Assembly (NCBI GenBank): GCA_963712825.1
Contig: CAVQJP010000023.1
Span: 124,001 to 188,000, forward strand
DNA length: 64,000 nt
Direction of reading: 5' to 3'
Origin: AP-15 sp963712825
Lineage (GTDB): Bacteria; Pseudomonadota; Alphaproteobacteria; ATCC43930; CGMCC-115725
In this document: one piece after another, positions 26,526-35,093 of the stretch
How positions within the stretch are numbered: position 1 is the stretch's first letter
How the letters are laid out: each line of letters starts with the position of its first letter
The notes under the pieces: model-generated
Seen by the model: the letters and a program-made list of their open reading frames with translations, nothing else
Told to the model about the DNA's origin: nothing
Database searches by the model: none
Position numbers and translations under genes: made by a program

Positions 26526-27668
26526 ATGGCGATCACCCCGCGCAACTCCCGCCGGCCGAGCATCGACATCTGGCCCGGGTTTGTCGATGCGCTGTCGCAA
26601 CTGCTGATGGTGATCATCTTTATCCTGCTGGTGTTCACCGCCGGGCAGTTTTACTTGTCGGCGGCACTCTCGGGGCGCGAGCAGGCGCTGCACAAATTGC
26701 AGCAGCAAGTCGATGCGCTGGCCAATCTGCTGTCGCTAGAGCGCGGCACCAGCGGCGATCTGCGGCAAGCATCGGCCCGGCTCGCCTCACAGTTGAAGAG
26801 CGCGGAGGCCGAACGCAACCGGCTGAATGCGCAGGTGAGCGACCTTGCCGCCAAGGCGAACGACGCGGCCAAGCTGCGCGAGCACAACGAGGAGCTCGAA
26901 GCGAGCCTCGCCGGCGAGCAGCAGCAGGCGGCGGTCACGCAAAAGGCGGTCGCCGAGCGCGACACGCGGCTGCAGCAGCTGACCGGCGCCGCCGACAAGA
27001 GCAAGCAGGCGCTCGCCGCCGAGAAGTCGATCAGCAGCGAAGCGCTCGCCCAGGTCGACCTGCTGAACCAGCAGATCTCGGCCTTGCGCCAGCAATTGTC
27101 GGCGATCGCCGCGGCACTCGACATTTCCCAGGCCAAGGCCAAGTCGCAGCAGACCCAGATCGCCGATCTCGGCCAAAAGCTCAACGTCGCGCTTGCCAGC
27201 AAAGTCGAGGAGCTGGCGCACTACCGCTCCGAGTTTTTCGGGCGCCTGCGCGACATCCTCGGCAACCGGCCCGACATCCGCATCGTCGGCGACCGGTTTG
27301 TGTTTCAGTCGGAAGTGCTGTTCGCGCCGGGCAGCGCCGACCTGACCGACGGCGCCAAAAAAGAGCTCGACCCGGTTATCGCCACCTTGAAAAAGATCGC
27401 CGCCGAAATCCCGCCCGACATCAACTGGATCCTGCTGGTCAGCGGCCACACCGACCACAACCCGATCAACACGCCGCTGTTTGCGTCCAACTGGGAATTG
27501 TCGACGGCGCGGGCGCTGTCGGTGGTGCGCTATGCGATCAGCAAGGGGATTCCGGGCGACAAGCTCGCCGCAGCCGGGTTTGCCGACACCCAGCCGATCG
27601 ACCCCGGAACCTCGCCCGACGCCTATCGCCGCAACCGGCGCATCGAGCTGAAGCTGACCGAGCGCTGA
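26526..27668 (+). CDS. MotB/OmpA-like peptidoglycan-binding protein
   Basis: 380 residues. One N-terminal membrane helix (about 22-44) is preceded by PSIDIWPGFVDALSQLLMV, whose Asp21 is placed like the proton-carrying Asp of MotB. Residues about 50-230 are a long coiled coil rich in Gln, Ala and Leu. An OmpA-type peptidoglycan-binding domain occupies about 260-380 (VSGHTDHNPI, NWELSTARALSVVRY, NRRIELKL). It forms a stator-like unit with the preceding gene. Confidence 0.8.
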   Translation: MAITPRNSRRPSIDIWPGFVDALSQLLMVIIFILLVFTAGQFYLSAALSGREQALHKLQQQVDALANLLSLERGTSGDLRQASARLASQLKSAEAERNRLNAQVSDLAAKANDAAKLREHNEELEASLAGEQQQAAVTQKAVAERDTRLQQLTGAADKSKQALAAEKSISSEALAQVDLLNQQISALRQQLSAIAAALDISQAKAKSQQTQIADLGQKLNVALASKVEELAHYRSEFFGRLRDILGNRPDIRIVGDRFVFQSEVLFAPGSADLTDGAKKELDPVIATLKKIAAEIPPDINWILLVSGHTDHNPINTPLFASNWELSTARALSVVRYAISKGIPGDKLAAAGFADTQPIDPGTSPDAYRRNRRIELKLTER

Positions 27669-27813
27669 CCGCGCTCAATCGGCCGTGTCCCGCTACGTCG
27701 GCCGCTCCATCAGCGGCAACGCCGGGCGATGGCGCCGTCAGCACCGATGTATTAGCATCGCGTTCGAGCCGTCGATGCTCGCGGCGGCCCGCCTGCGACA
27801 GGAAGGATTTCGG

Positions 27814-28386
27814 ATGCCCGCCGACACCAACCATGTGATCCTGACCGGGGAGAACCCGTTTATTCGGCTGAGCGAGACCGAGGGCGGGCCGCAGACGACA
27901 AATGCCAGCTACTGGCGCATCATCACCTGTCCGGCGGGTCCGGGACATGTGCTCTATATGAAAAGCGACTTGATCGAAAACCGCTGGCGCATCTGGTCCG
28001 ACAACATCGCGATGGCGCGCTGGCTGCAGACGACGGTGCAGGGGATGCTCAACCCGGAGACCGCCGACACGACGATCCCGGTCACCGACGCCGAGTTCGT
28101 CAAATCGGGCGACCCGCATTATTTCTGGACCGAGCGGATCGTGACCACCGACGAGGAAGTGGCGCTGACCTGGTACGACATCGGCGAGCCGCTCTTGATC
28201 CATACCCAGCCCGGCGAGGGCGGGCGCCGCTACGGCGTTTGCAGCCTGCTGATCCCGGCTCTGGGGGCGCGGCTGACGATCGACGGCGTGCAGGCGGCGG
28301 GCCGCCCATGGCCGATGCAGCGCGAAGGCCGGCCGTTCAGCACGACGGCACTCGCTTTTTCCGAAAGCTGGACCGAACCGCGCTAG
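27814..28386 (+). CDS. Conserved-looking protein of unknown function (190 aa)
   Basis: A soluble protein without signal peptide or recognised motif. It is rich in aromatic residues and beta-strand patterns (ASYWRIITCPAGPGHVLYMK, HYFWTERIV, EVALTWYDIGEPLLI). ATG 27814 is chosen because AGGAAGGA lies 7 bases upstream; the frame is open from 27685. It sits between the motor-like pair and the inositol-phosphate synthase gene. Function not assignable. Confidence 0.65.
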   Translation: MPADTNHVILTGENPFIRLSETEGGPQTTNASYWRIITCPAGPGHVLYMKSDLIENRWRIWSDNIAMARWLQTTVQGMLNPETADTTIPVTDAEFVKSGDPHYFWTERIVTTDEEVALTWYDIGEPLLIHTQPGEGGRRYGVCSLLIPALGARLTIDGVQAAGRPWPMQREGRPFSTTALAFSESWTEPR

Positions 28387-28551
28387 CCCGTCGCCTGCCT
28401 GCGGTGCGGGTTCCCCTCGCGGACCGCCGCCGCGGAACGGCCCGCTGAAATGCGTCAAATCACGCGAGACGCCGCGCCGATTCTGAACCTTTAGGGCGGT
28501 CCCGCCGTTCGCCTCCGGGTTTACCGAGCGGCATCGGCCGCGGAGGGTCTG

Positions 28552-29631
28552 TTGGCGAAAATCAGGGTGGCGCTGATCGGGGTCGGGAACTGCGCCTCGT
28601 CCTTGGTGCAGGGCGTCGAATTCTACCGGCACGCGACCGGCACGTCCCCGATCCCGGGGGTCATGCATCTCGATCTCGGCGGCTATCACATCGCCGATGT
28701 CGAGTTCGTCGCCGCCTTCGATGTCGCCCAGGGCAAGGTCGGGCATGACCTCGCCGACGCCCTCGCCGCTCCGCCCAACAACACCGAGCGCTTTGCCGAA
28801 ATCCGCCCGACCGGGGTCGAGGTCCGCCGCGGCCCGACCCATGACGGCATCGGCCGCTATCTGCGCGAGACAGTGATCGAGTCGCCGCAGCCGGTTGACG
28901 ATGTCGCCGCGACTTTGCGCAAGACCGGCGCCGAGATCGTCGTCTCGTATCTGCCGGTCGGTTCCGAAGCGGCGTCGCGCTGGTATGCCGAAGAGGCGCT
29001 GCGCGCGGGTTGCGGCTTTATCAACTGCATCCCGGTCTTTATCGCCAAGGACCCAGAATGGCGCGACCGGTTTCGCGAGCGCGGGGTGCCGCTGATCGGC
29101 GACGACATCAAAAGCCAGGTCGGCGCCACGATCGTGCACCGGGTGCTGGCCAATCTGTTCCGCGAGCGCGGGGTGCGGGTCGACCGCACCTACCAGCTCA
29201 ATTTCGGCGGCAACAGCGATTTCCAGAACATGCTGGAGCGCGAGCGCCTGCAATCGAAAAAGCGCTCGAAAACCAATTCCGTCGTCAGCCAGCTCGACGA
29301 CAAGCTGTCCGACGACAACGCCCATGTCGGACCCAGCGACTACGTGCCGTGGCTCAGCGACCGCAAATGGTGCTACATCCGGATCGAAGGCACGACGTTC
29401 GGGAACTTGCCGCTCAATTGCGAGCTCAAGCTCGAAGTCTGGGATTCGCCGAATTCAGCGGGGGTCGTCATCGACGCGATCCGCTGCGCCAAGCTGGCGC
29501 TCGACCGCGGTATCGGCGGCGCCCTCTGCGGACCGGCGAGCTATTTCATGAAGAGCCCGCCCGAGCAGTTTACCGATTACGAGGCCCGCGCCTTGACCGA
29601 GGCGTTTATTCGCGGCGAGACGGACAGCTGA
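28552..29631 (+). CDS. ino1: myo-Inositol-1-phosphate synthase
   Basis: Converts glucose 6-phosphate to myo-inositol 3-phosphate (also called 1-L-inositol 1-phosphate) with NAD. 359 residues of the short prokaryotic type: NAD-binding GVGNCASSLVQG at the N-terminus, then LNFGGNSDFQNML, KTNSVVSQ and the C-terminal SPPEQFTDYEARA. TTG start with GGAGGG four bases upstream. Its last 26 bases overlap the convergent methyltransferase gene. The product may feed phosphatidylinositol or a glycosyl-inositol; the adjacent PIG-L and glycosyltransferase genes make the latter worth testing. Confidence 0.88.
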   Translation: MAKIRVALIGVGNCASSLVQGVEFYRHATGTSPIPGVMHLDLGGYHIADVEFVAAFDVAQGKVGHDLADALAAPPNNTERFAEIRPTGVEVRRGPTHDGIGRYLRETVIESPQPVDDVAATLRKTGAEIVVSYLPVGSEAASRWYAEEALRAGCGFINCIPVFIAKDPEWRDRFRERGVPLIGDDIKSQVGATIVHRVLANLFRERGVRVDRTYQLNFGGNSDFQNMLERERLQSKKRSKTNSVVSQLDDKLSDDNAHVGPSDYVPWLSDRKWCYIRIEGTTFGNLPLNCELKLEVWDSPNSAGVVIDAIRCAKLALDRGIGGALCGPASYFMKSPPEQFTDYEARALTEAFIRGETDS

Positions 29632-30517
29632 GCAGAAAGCTCGTGCCGTCCCACAGCGCCAGGTCGCGGGTGCCGTTGCGCACGACCTGCAGGCCGGCGG
29701 CGTCGGCATGCCCGGCGATGTCGGCGCGATCGGCCGCGAGGTCGCCGCGATACGAGTAGTTGAAGATCGCGAGGGCTCCGCCGGGCCGCAGCCGCCGGGC
29801 GGCGTCGCGGATGTAACGTCCGGCGATGTCGGGTGCTGCCGCCGCAAAGCATGGAAAGCTGTCGACCGCGAGGATCAGGTCGAAGCTCTGTCGCGCAAAT
29901 TGCGCGAGGCCGTCGCCGTCGCAGACGGCAAAGGCGGCGTTGGCGACGCCAGCGCAGCGCCGCCGCGCCTCGGCGGCCATCGCCGGCGACAGGTCGATCC
30001 CGAGGATGCGGCGCAAGTGCTGCGCCAGCGCCTGCTCGAGGCGGCCGATGCCGCAGCCGATGTCGAGCGCGTCGCGATCGAGACCGAGCAGTCCCCAATC
30101 GCCGAGCAGCGCCGCGAGTTCGGCGGTCGCGCGCTCCAGGATCGCCGGGTCGCCGAGCGAATAAAGCGCCACCGCCGCTTCCGGCGCGACGGCGACAGCG
30201 CGGTCGTACTGGTCGCGAATGGCGGCGAGCGGGTCGGCGCCGGCGGCGTCGGTCAGCCCCGCCGCGACCATGGCGGCGGCGCGCGTCAAGCCTTCGCGGT
30301 GCTGCGCTGCCAGCGTTGTCAGCCGCAGCAACGGGTCTCGGCCGGTCGCGGCGAGGTGTTGCAGGCAATCCAGCAGCGGCGGCAACGCTCCCGCCGCCAG
30401 CAGCAGGTGCATCAGCGCGATCTCGGCCGAGACCTCGCCGGCGAGATAGCGTTCGAGCACGGCTTGCGCGGCCGGCGGGCAAGCGGCCAGTTCGGCCTCG
30501 GTCAGCGGCGGGTTCAC
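29606..30517 (-). CDS. SAM-dependent methyltransferase (last gene of the glycan cluster)
   Basis: 303 residues. The N-terminal 130 residues are a helical Ala/Leu-rich extension. The C-terminal part is a class I methyltransferase with motif I LDIGCGIGRLEQAL, motif II-like DLILAVDSFPCF and LRPGGALAIFNYSY. GTG 30517 overlaps the stop of the GNAT gene (GTGA), as elsewhere in this operon. Substrate unknown; a sugar, amine or lipid of the cluster product is plausible. Confidence 0.75.
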   Translation of the reverse strand: MNPPLTEAELAACPPAAQAVLERYLAGEVSAEIALMHLLLAAGALPPLLDCLQHLAATGRDPLLRLTTLAAQHREGLTRAAAMVAAGLTDAAGADPLAAIRDQYDRAVAVAPEAAVALYSLGDPAILERATAELAALLGDWGLLGLDRDALDIGCGIGRLEQALAQHLRRILGIDLSPAMAAEARRRCAGVANAAFAVCDGDGLAQFARQSFDLILAVDSFPCFAAAAPDIAGRYIRDAARRLRPGGALAIFNYSYRGDLAADRADIAGHADAAGLQVVRNGTRDLALWDGTSFLLSCPSRRE

Positions 30518-31503
30518 CGGCGGCGCAGACGGAGCGAGGTTTTGGCGCGGTCGACCACGCCCCAGGCATATTTGTAGGCCTCGCCGCCGCGCAAAAAGTC
30601 GAAGCGTTGCGCTCCCTCGGCACGGGCCTCTTCGATCGCATGGGCGAGGATCAGCATGCCGGGGCTGAGCCGCGGCTGCGACGGATCGAAGCCGCCGAGA
30701 TAGGCATAGGCCGTCTCCTTGGCGATAAAGCCGTAATAGACCGCGAGCACGGCGCCGCCGATCCGCAGCCGATAGAGGCGCAGCATACCGGCGGCGAGCA
30801 AGCCGTGGGCCGCGGCCCGGTAAAAACCCTGCACCCGAGCATCGCCGCAGACGCCCGGCTCGCCGCGGGCGCGCCAACGCTGCTCGTGCAGCCGAAACAG
30901 ATCGCCCAAGGCCTCGTCGATCGCCTCCTCGCCGATCGTTTCGATTACAACACTTCCGGCGGCTGCCGCCCTTGCCCGCGCTTGATGCAAGTCGCGCATG
31001 GTCTTGCGCGGCACGACCGCTTCGAGCCCCGCGGGGGTGCGCGGCAGCGGCAATACCGGACACGGTGGCGCCTCCGCACCTGTAGCGTCGAGCGCCGCCG
31101 GGGCCGCAGCTGCCGCCAACGCGCCTTCCGCGGCAAGATCGGGAAGCCAGCACTCGTCCCAACCGGGCGTCTCGGCAATTGCCTCCACAAACCTTTCGGC
31201 AGCCGCCGGCGCCGCCGGGTCGAGCAGGGCTGCGACGTAGTCCGACAACCCGACCCCGATAGGCAGCAGCTTGCGGCAGCCGGGTTCGCGCAACAGGTAA
31301 AGCGGCAGCAGCCCGACGAGCTCGCCGCCCGCGCGCGCAGTCAGCACCAGCGGCTCGGGAGTGCCGAAATGCCGCCACCAGGCGAGAAGCCAGGCCGGCG
31401 ACTGGAACGGCGTCGCCATCGGGTCGCGCAGCCACAGCTCTTCCCATTCGCGCCGCAGGTCGGCGACGGCATGCTCGTGGGTGATCGTCGCGATCTCGAT
31501 CAC
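30514..31503 (-). CDS. GNAT/CelD-type acyltransferase
   Basis: 329 residues. It resembles long GNAT-fold acyltransferases (CelD/BcsL or FemAB-like): N-terminal half WEELWLRDPMATPFQSPAW, C-terminal half RLYRLRIGGAVLAVYYGF and FLRGGEAYKYAWG. Probably N- or O-acylates a sugar made by the neighbouring enzymes; it follows the PIG-L deacetylase and a glycosyltransferase in the operon. GTG 31503 overlaps the upstream stop by 4 bases. Confidence 0.75.
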   Translation of the reverse strand: MIEIATITHEHAVADLRREWEELWLRDPMATPFQSPAWLLAWWRHFGTPEPLVLTARAGGELVGLLPLYLLREPGCRKLLPIGVGLSDYVAALLDPAAPAAAERFVEAIAETPGWDECWLPDLAAEGALAAAAAPAALDATGAEAPPCPVLPLPRTPAGLEAVVPRKTMRDLHQARARAAAAGSVVIETIGEEAIDEALGDLFRLHEQRWRARGEPGVCGDARVQGFYRAAAHGLLAAGMLRLYRLRIGGAVLAVYYGFIAKETAYAYLGGFDPSQPRLSPGMLILAHAIEEARAEGAQRFDFLRGGEAYKYAWGVVDRAKTSLRLRRR

Positions 31504-32546
31504 ACCGGCGGCCCGCCCGCAGCAAGCCGGTGGTAAAGCGCGAAATAGGCCGCCGCCATGCGGTCGAGGGAAAAGCGGCGGCACGCGACATCGCGGCAGG
31601 TTTGGCGGTCGAGGCGGTCGACCGCCCGGATCGCCGCGGCCATCCCGCGGGCGTCGTCGACCAGATACCCGGTCACCCCGGGCTCGACGATGTCGGCAAG
31701 CGCGCCGGCCGGAAATGCGATCACCGGGGTCCCGCAGGCGATCGCCTCCATCGCCACCAAGGAGCTGGTTTCGGCCGCCAGGCTCGGCGCCAGCAGGCAG
31801 CGCGACGCGTTCAGCAGCCGGCGCTTGCGCGCCCACCCGACCGGGCCGAGAAAACGCGCCCGCGGCCCAATCCGCGGCCGGATCTCGGTTTCGAAATAGC
31901 GGCGATGCGCCTCGTACGCAAACACCTCGCCGCCGATCAGCAGAGGGACTCCGGCGCGTTGCGCCGCGTCGATGGCGTGCTCAAACCCCTTTTCGGGGCA
32001 GATGCGCCCCAGGCACAGCGCGAAATTGCGGCGCGCCTGGCGGGCTTGCAGGCGGTCGACCGCAACCCCGTTCGCGATTTCCGGCAGCATCGTGGGAAAA
32101 CTCGGAAAGCTGCGGCGCTGGCTCGCCGAGACGCAATTGAACCAGGTTCGCCCGCGGCTCGTCGGCACGCTCCCCGAAGGATAGAAGTCGCACGGCAGAT
32201 GCAAGGTCACCAATGTCGGGATTTCGGCCGTGGGCAGATGGTCGGCGAAATCGAGCGCGTGGCTGTGGACCAGGTCCACCGGGAAGCGCGCCAATGCCTC
32301 GGCAACCGCCTGACGATGCCGCCGCTGCGCCTCGGCGCGCGCGTCCTCGGTGATCTGCGGCGGAACCGGCCCGGACGGCACCAAGGTCCCGGCTGTTTGC
32401 GAGCCGAGATTGGCGACGACGACCGAATGATGGCCGGCCTCGGCCAGGGCGCGGTCGAGCGCCGACAACACCTGCTCGGCGCCGCCGACCGCATCCGGGC
32501 CGACCGGCGCCAAGCTGTAGCCGACGCTGAGCACGGTCAGCGGCAT
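31500..32546 (-). CDS. GT4-type glycosyltransferase
   Basis: 348 residues of GT-B fold. N-terminal acceptor part with the Gly-rich loop GPDAVGGAEQVLSALDRAL, then DLVHSHALDFADHL. Donor-binding C-terminal part with LGRICPEKGFEHAIDAA, LAAETSSLVAMEAIACGTPV and EPGVTGYLV. Donor probably a nucleotide sugar; acceptor unknown. ATG 32546 starts 5 bases after the PIG-L stop. Confidence 0.85.
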   Translation of the reverse strand: MPLTVLSVGYSLAPVGPDAVGGAEQVLSALDRALAEAGHHSVVVANLGSQTAGTLVPSGPVPPQITEDARAEAQRRHRQAVAEALARFPVDLVHSHALDFADHLPTAEIPTLVTLHLPCDFYPSGSVPTSRGRTWFNCVSASQRRSFPSFPTMLPEIANGVAVDRLQARQARRNFALCLGRICPEKGFEHAIDAAQRAGVPLLIGGEVFAYEAHRRYFETEIRPRIGPRARFLGPVGWARKRRLLNASRCLLAPSLAAETSSLVAMEAIACGTPVIAFPAGALADIVEPGVTGYLVDDARGMAAAIRAVDRLDRQTCRDVACRRFSLDRMAAAYFALYHRLAAGGPPV

Positions 32547-32551
32547 TGGGG

Positions 32552-33382
32552 CTAGCCCAAGCCGAGCGCGTCGAGGGCCTGCGAGGCGCGCTGCCGCCAA
32601 TCGCGGCCGCTGATCCCCCAACCAAAGGTCTCGTAGAGCAAGGCGCCGGCCTGCGGCGGCTCGCGGAAATTGTAGGCGGGCGCCAACCGGAAGCGCTCCG
32701 GGCCCACTTCGAAGCAAGCCAGGACATCGCGCTGGGTCGAGAAGCAGTCGATCATCCTGCGTTTGCGCGCAAGATCAGCTTCGCCCAGCCAAACGACGAC
32801 TTCTTCGGTCTCGCCCGGTAGAAACCGCCCGGTGATCATTTGGCCGTCGCTGGCGTGATAAAACGGCATCTCAACGATTACCGGCCGGTCCGCGGCAGCG
32901 AGCAGCCGGCACGCGGCGCGCACCGCAAAGGCGGCGGCGTCGTGGTCGGGGTGGCCGCCTTCGTAGGGGTGGGTCAGCACCGCCGCCGGATGTTCCCGGC
33001 GCAGCATTTCGGCGAGGCGGCGCGCCAGCCCGGCGAGATCGAGAAAAACCTCCTTGTCGGGCATGCCGAGCTCGGCGGTTCGCACCCCGAGGGCTTCGCC
33101 CGCGGCGAGCGCCGCCGCAAGCTCCTCCCGCCGCGCCGCCGCGTATTCGGCCGGCACGGCAAAGCCGTGGCGGCGGGCATCCTCTGCGTCGCGCGGCGCG
33201 CCGTCGGTCACGTGGACCAGCAGCGCATCCCGCAACCGGTACAGCTGCGCGCCGATCCCGATCGTCTCGTCATCGGGGTGGGCGACGACGATCAGCAGCC
33301 GCGCCGCGATCGGCCGGTCCCCCGCCAGCCCCGCCGGCAGCCCGCCTGCCCGTTCCGGGGGCGCGCCCGGTGCGGCGGTCAC
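32552..33382 (-). CDS. PIG-L family N-deacetylase
   Basis: 276 residues. Zinc-binding motif AHPDDETIG near the N-terminus and HPYEGGHPDHDA further on, both typical of LmbE/PIG-L enzymes that deacetylate N-acetylglucosaminyl groups (GlcNAc-phosphatidylinositol, GlcNAc-inositol, antibiotics). GTG 33382 overlaps the stop of the glycosidase-like gene (GTGA). It lies beside a GT4 enzyme and a GNAT acyltransferase, a natural set for adding GlcNAc, removing its acetyl group and re-acylating the amine. Confidence 0.85.
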   Translation of the reverse strand: MTAAPGAPPERAGGLPAGLAGDRPIAARLLIVVAHPDDETIGIGAQLYRLRDALLVHVTDGAPRDAEDARRHGFAVPAEYAAARREELAAALAAGEALGVRTAELGMPDKEVFLDLAGLARRLAEMLRREHPAAVLTHPYEGGHPDHDAAAFAVRAACRLLAAADRPVIVEMPFYHASDGQMITGRFLPGETEEVVVWLGEADLARKRRMIDCFSTQRDVLACFEVGPERFRLAPAYNFREPPQAGALLYETFGWGISGRDWRQRASQALDALGLG

Positions 33383-34320
33383 GGCGGCGGCGCCGCTGCC
33401 GCAACCGCCGGGTTCGGGCCATAGCCGGCGCCGGCGCCGCAATACCGCCTGATCATGCGCGAGCAGAATTCTGCGAACTCGTCGTCGGATTGCGGCGGGC
33501 TCGTATGGTGCGGCGCCAACCCGCGATGCTCCGGCGTAAAGCAAAAGGTCAGGGTCACGTCGAACGGCTCCAATGCCCGCATCTGGCGGTCGAACCAGGC
33601 CTCGGCATTGGGCCGGAAACTGTCGGCCCAGCTCAGCCCGGTTCGCAAATGACGCACGCCAAGACGCTGCAGCCAATTTGCTGCGTCGTCGAGCCGGTGA
33701 TCCTCGAAATGAAACCACTGGCAGATGCCGAGCTTGGGCGCGAATTCCGCGAAATGCGCGGCGGCGCGCTTGGGCGTGCCGTCCTCGCGCAGCAGGCCCA
33801 TGTAGAAATGCCGATAATATGACGAGCCTTCGGCCTCGCGGTGGCGGGTCGTTGCCGGCCAGGCCTGGGGCAGGTCATAGAGGCTGTACCAGTGGATGCG
33901 CTGAGCCCGGCCGACCAGCAGCTCGGCGGTGCGGCGCAACCCGAACTCCTGCACCTCTTCGGCGCCAAAGCTCGAAGCGCCGCATTCGGACACCCAGATC
34001 GGCAGATCGGTGACCGCGGCGATCTCGGCCAGCTTTGCCGGCCAGCCGTCGATCGGCCACAAATTCCAGTCGAGCGGAAAGCCGTGCACCGCGACCACGT
34101 CGAGCCGGTCGAGCACGCCCTGTGCCGCGAGGTTGGCGATGAACAGCGGGTCGATCGGCGAAATCCCGCCGAGCACCCGCGGGAGGCCCGGAGCCTCGTT
34201 GCCGACCGCGTCGCCGGCGAGGCTCGCCATGCGCGCAAATTTCGACCAGCCGGGGTCGAGCTCCAAATCCCAATGCGATTTGTTGTTGGGCTCGTTCCAC
34301 AGCATGACGGCTTCGATCAT
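33379..34320 (-). CDS. Clan-A glycoside-hydrolase-like protein with permuted barrel halves
   Basis: 313 residues. The N-terminal half begins with the acid/base motif LWNEPN (Glu10), then HGFPLDWN and the nucleophile strand LPIWVSECGAS (Glu112). The C-terminal half (about 205-300) has GICQWFHFED, HLRTGLSWAD, DVTLTFCFTPEHRG and SPPQSDDEFAEFC. In ordinary clan-A enzymes of the GH39 kind those strands (beta1-beta3) precede NEP. The order here is therefore beta4-8 followed by beta1-3, a circular permutation. ATG 34320 overlaps the upstream stop (ATGA); no barrel sequence lies upstream. It may trim or synthesise a glycosidic bond of the cluster product. Confidence 0.65.
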   Translation of the reverse strand: MIEAVMLWNEPNNKSHWDLELDPGWSKFARMASLAGDAVGNEAPGLPRVLGGISPIDPLFIANLAAQGVLDRLDVVAVHGFPLDWNLWPIDGWPAKLAEIAAVTDLPIWVSECGASSFGAEEVQEFGLRRTAELLVGRAQRIHWYSLYDLPQAWPATTRHREAEGSSYYRHFYMGLLREDGTPKRAAAHFAEFAPKLGICQWFHFEDHRLDDAANWLQRLGVRHLRTGLSWADSFRPNAEAWFDRQMRALEPFDVTLTFCFTPEHRGLAPHHTSPPQSDDEFAEFCSRMIRRYCGAGAGYGPNPAVAAAAPPP

Positions 34321-35093
34321 GCCGCGGCTCCGTTGCCCTGGCGCCGCGGGCGCGCCGGGTAGACGAGGCTGTCGGGACAGACCGGACCGGGCCGGCAGAC
34401 AAACACTTCTTCCTCGGGGTTGGCATCGACCACAAAGCCGGCGCTGCGCAGCATCGCCGCGGTGCAGGCGCGATTGGGGATCCACCAATTGGTGTCGTCG
34501 CCGGCATAGCAATGCTCGACAAACGCCATGCGCGGAAAACCGGGACGCTCGAATATTTCGCTTTCCCAGAACGGGTAGTCCGCCGCGAGCCGCTGCTCGG
34601 CGGGGTCGCCGCGCTGCATCGACTGGCAGACGAAGAGGTCGCGGACGACATGCGCCCGGATCAGGTCGAGCGCCAACAGCGGATGGCGCAGGTGATAGAG
34701 CACACCCAGAAACAGCACGACGTCGAAGCGCTCCGCCAGCGCCGCAACATCATAGACCGAGAGCCGGGCGAACTCGATGTCGGCGCCGATCACCCGCGCG
34801 GCAAAGCGGGCCTGCCGCAGATAACCTTCGTCAATGTCGACGGCGAGCACCCGCGCCGCACCCCGCCGCTTCATCTCGATCGAGTAGAAGCCGCCATTGC
34901 AGCCGATGTCGAGCACCGTCTTGCCGGTGAGATCGGCCGGCAGCGCATGCGCGAAGCGGTGCCACTTCACCGCCGGGTAGTCGCCGAGAAAATGCTCGGG
35001 AGCGGTCGCCACGCCGCCGAGATCGATATTGTGAAACCATGGGCCGAGCGCCGCCGCCTCGCGCCGGATATCGTCGCGCGCCAGGAACGTCAT
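34317..35093 (-). CDS. SAM-dependent methyltransferase of the CmoB-like group
   Basis: 258 residues. Starts MTFLARDDIRREAAAL; SAM motif LTGKTVLDIGCNGGFYSIEM, then VLFLGVLYHLRHPLLALDLI. The pattern fits DUF1698/CmoB-like methyltransferases that occur as non-tRNA enzymes in glycan clusters. ATGA overlaps at both ends (with the nucleotidyltransferase upstream and the glycosidase downstream) place it inside the operon. Substrate unknown. Confidence 0.8.
   Translation of the reverse strand: MTFLARDDIRREAAALGPWFHNIDLGGVATAPEHFLGDYPAVKWHRFAHALPADLTGKTVLDIGCNGGFYSIEMKRRGAARVLAVDIDEGYLRQARFAARVIGADIEFARLSVYDVAALAERFDVVLFLGVLYHLRHPLLALDLIRAHVVRDLFVCQSMQRGDPAEQRLAADYPFWESEIFERPGFPRMAFVEHCYAGDDTNWWIPNRACTAAMLRSAGFVVDANPEEEVFVCRPGPVCPDSLVYPARPRRQGNGAAA

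Noticed and set aside
25350..27668. ZorA/ZorB of a Zorya defence system
   Set aside because: The MotA-like/OmpA-like pair resembles ZorAB, but no ZorC, ZorD or ZorE gene follows, and the efp-suhB neighbourhood is a normal chromosomal arrangement.
29833..31536. A 567-codon plus-strand frame opposite the methyltransferase and GNAT genes
   Set aside because: Arg/Pro/Ala-rich shadow of well-supported minus-strand genes.
28552..33382. A complete mycothiol pathway
   Set aside because: No MshC-type cysteine ligase in the window and the acyltransferase is not MshD-like; kept only as a broader glucosaminyl-inositol hypothesis.
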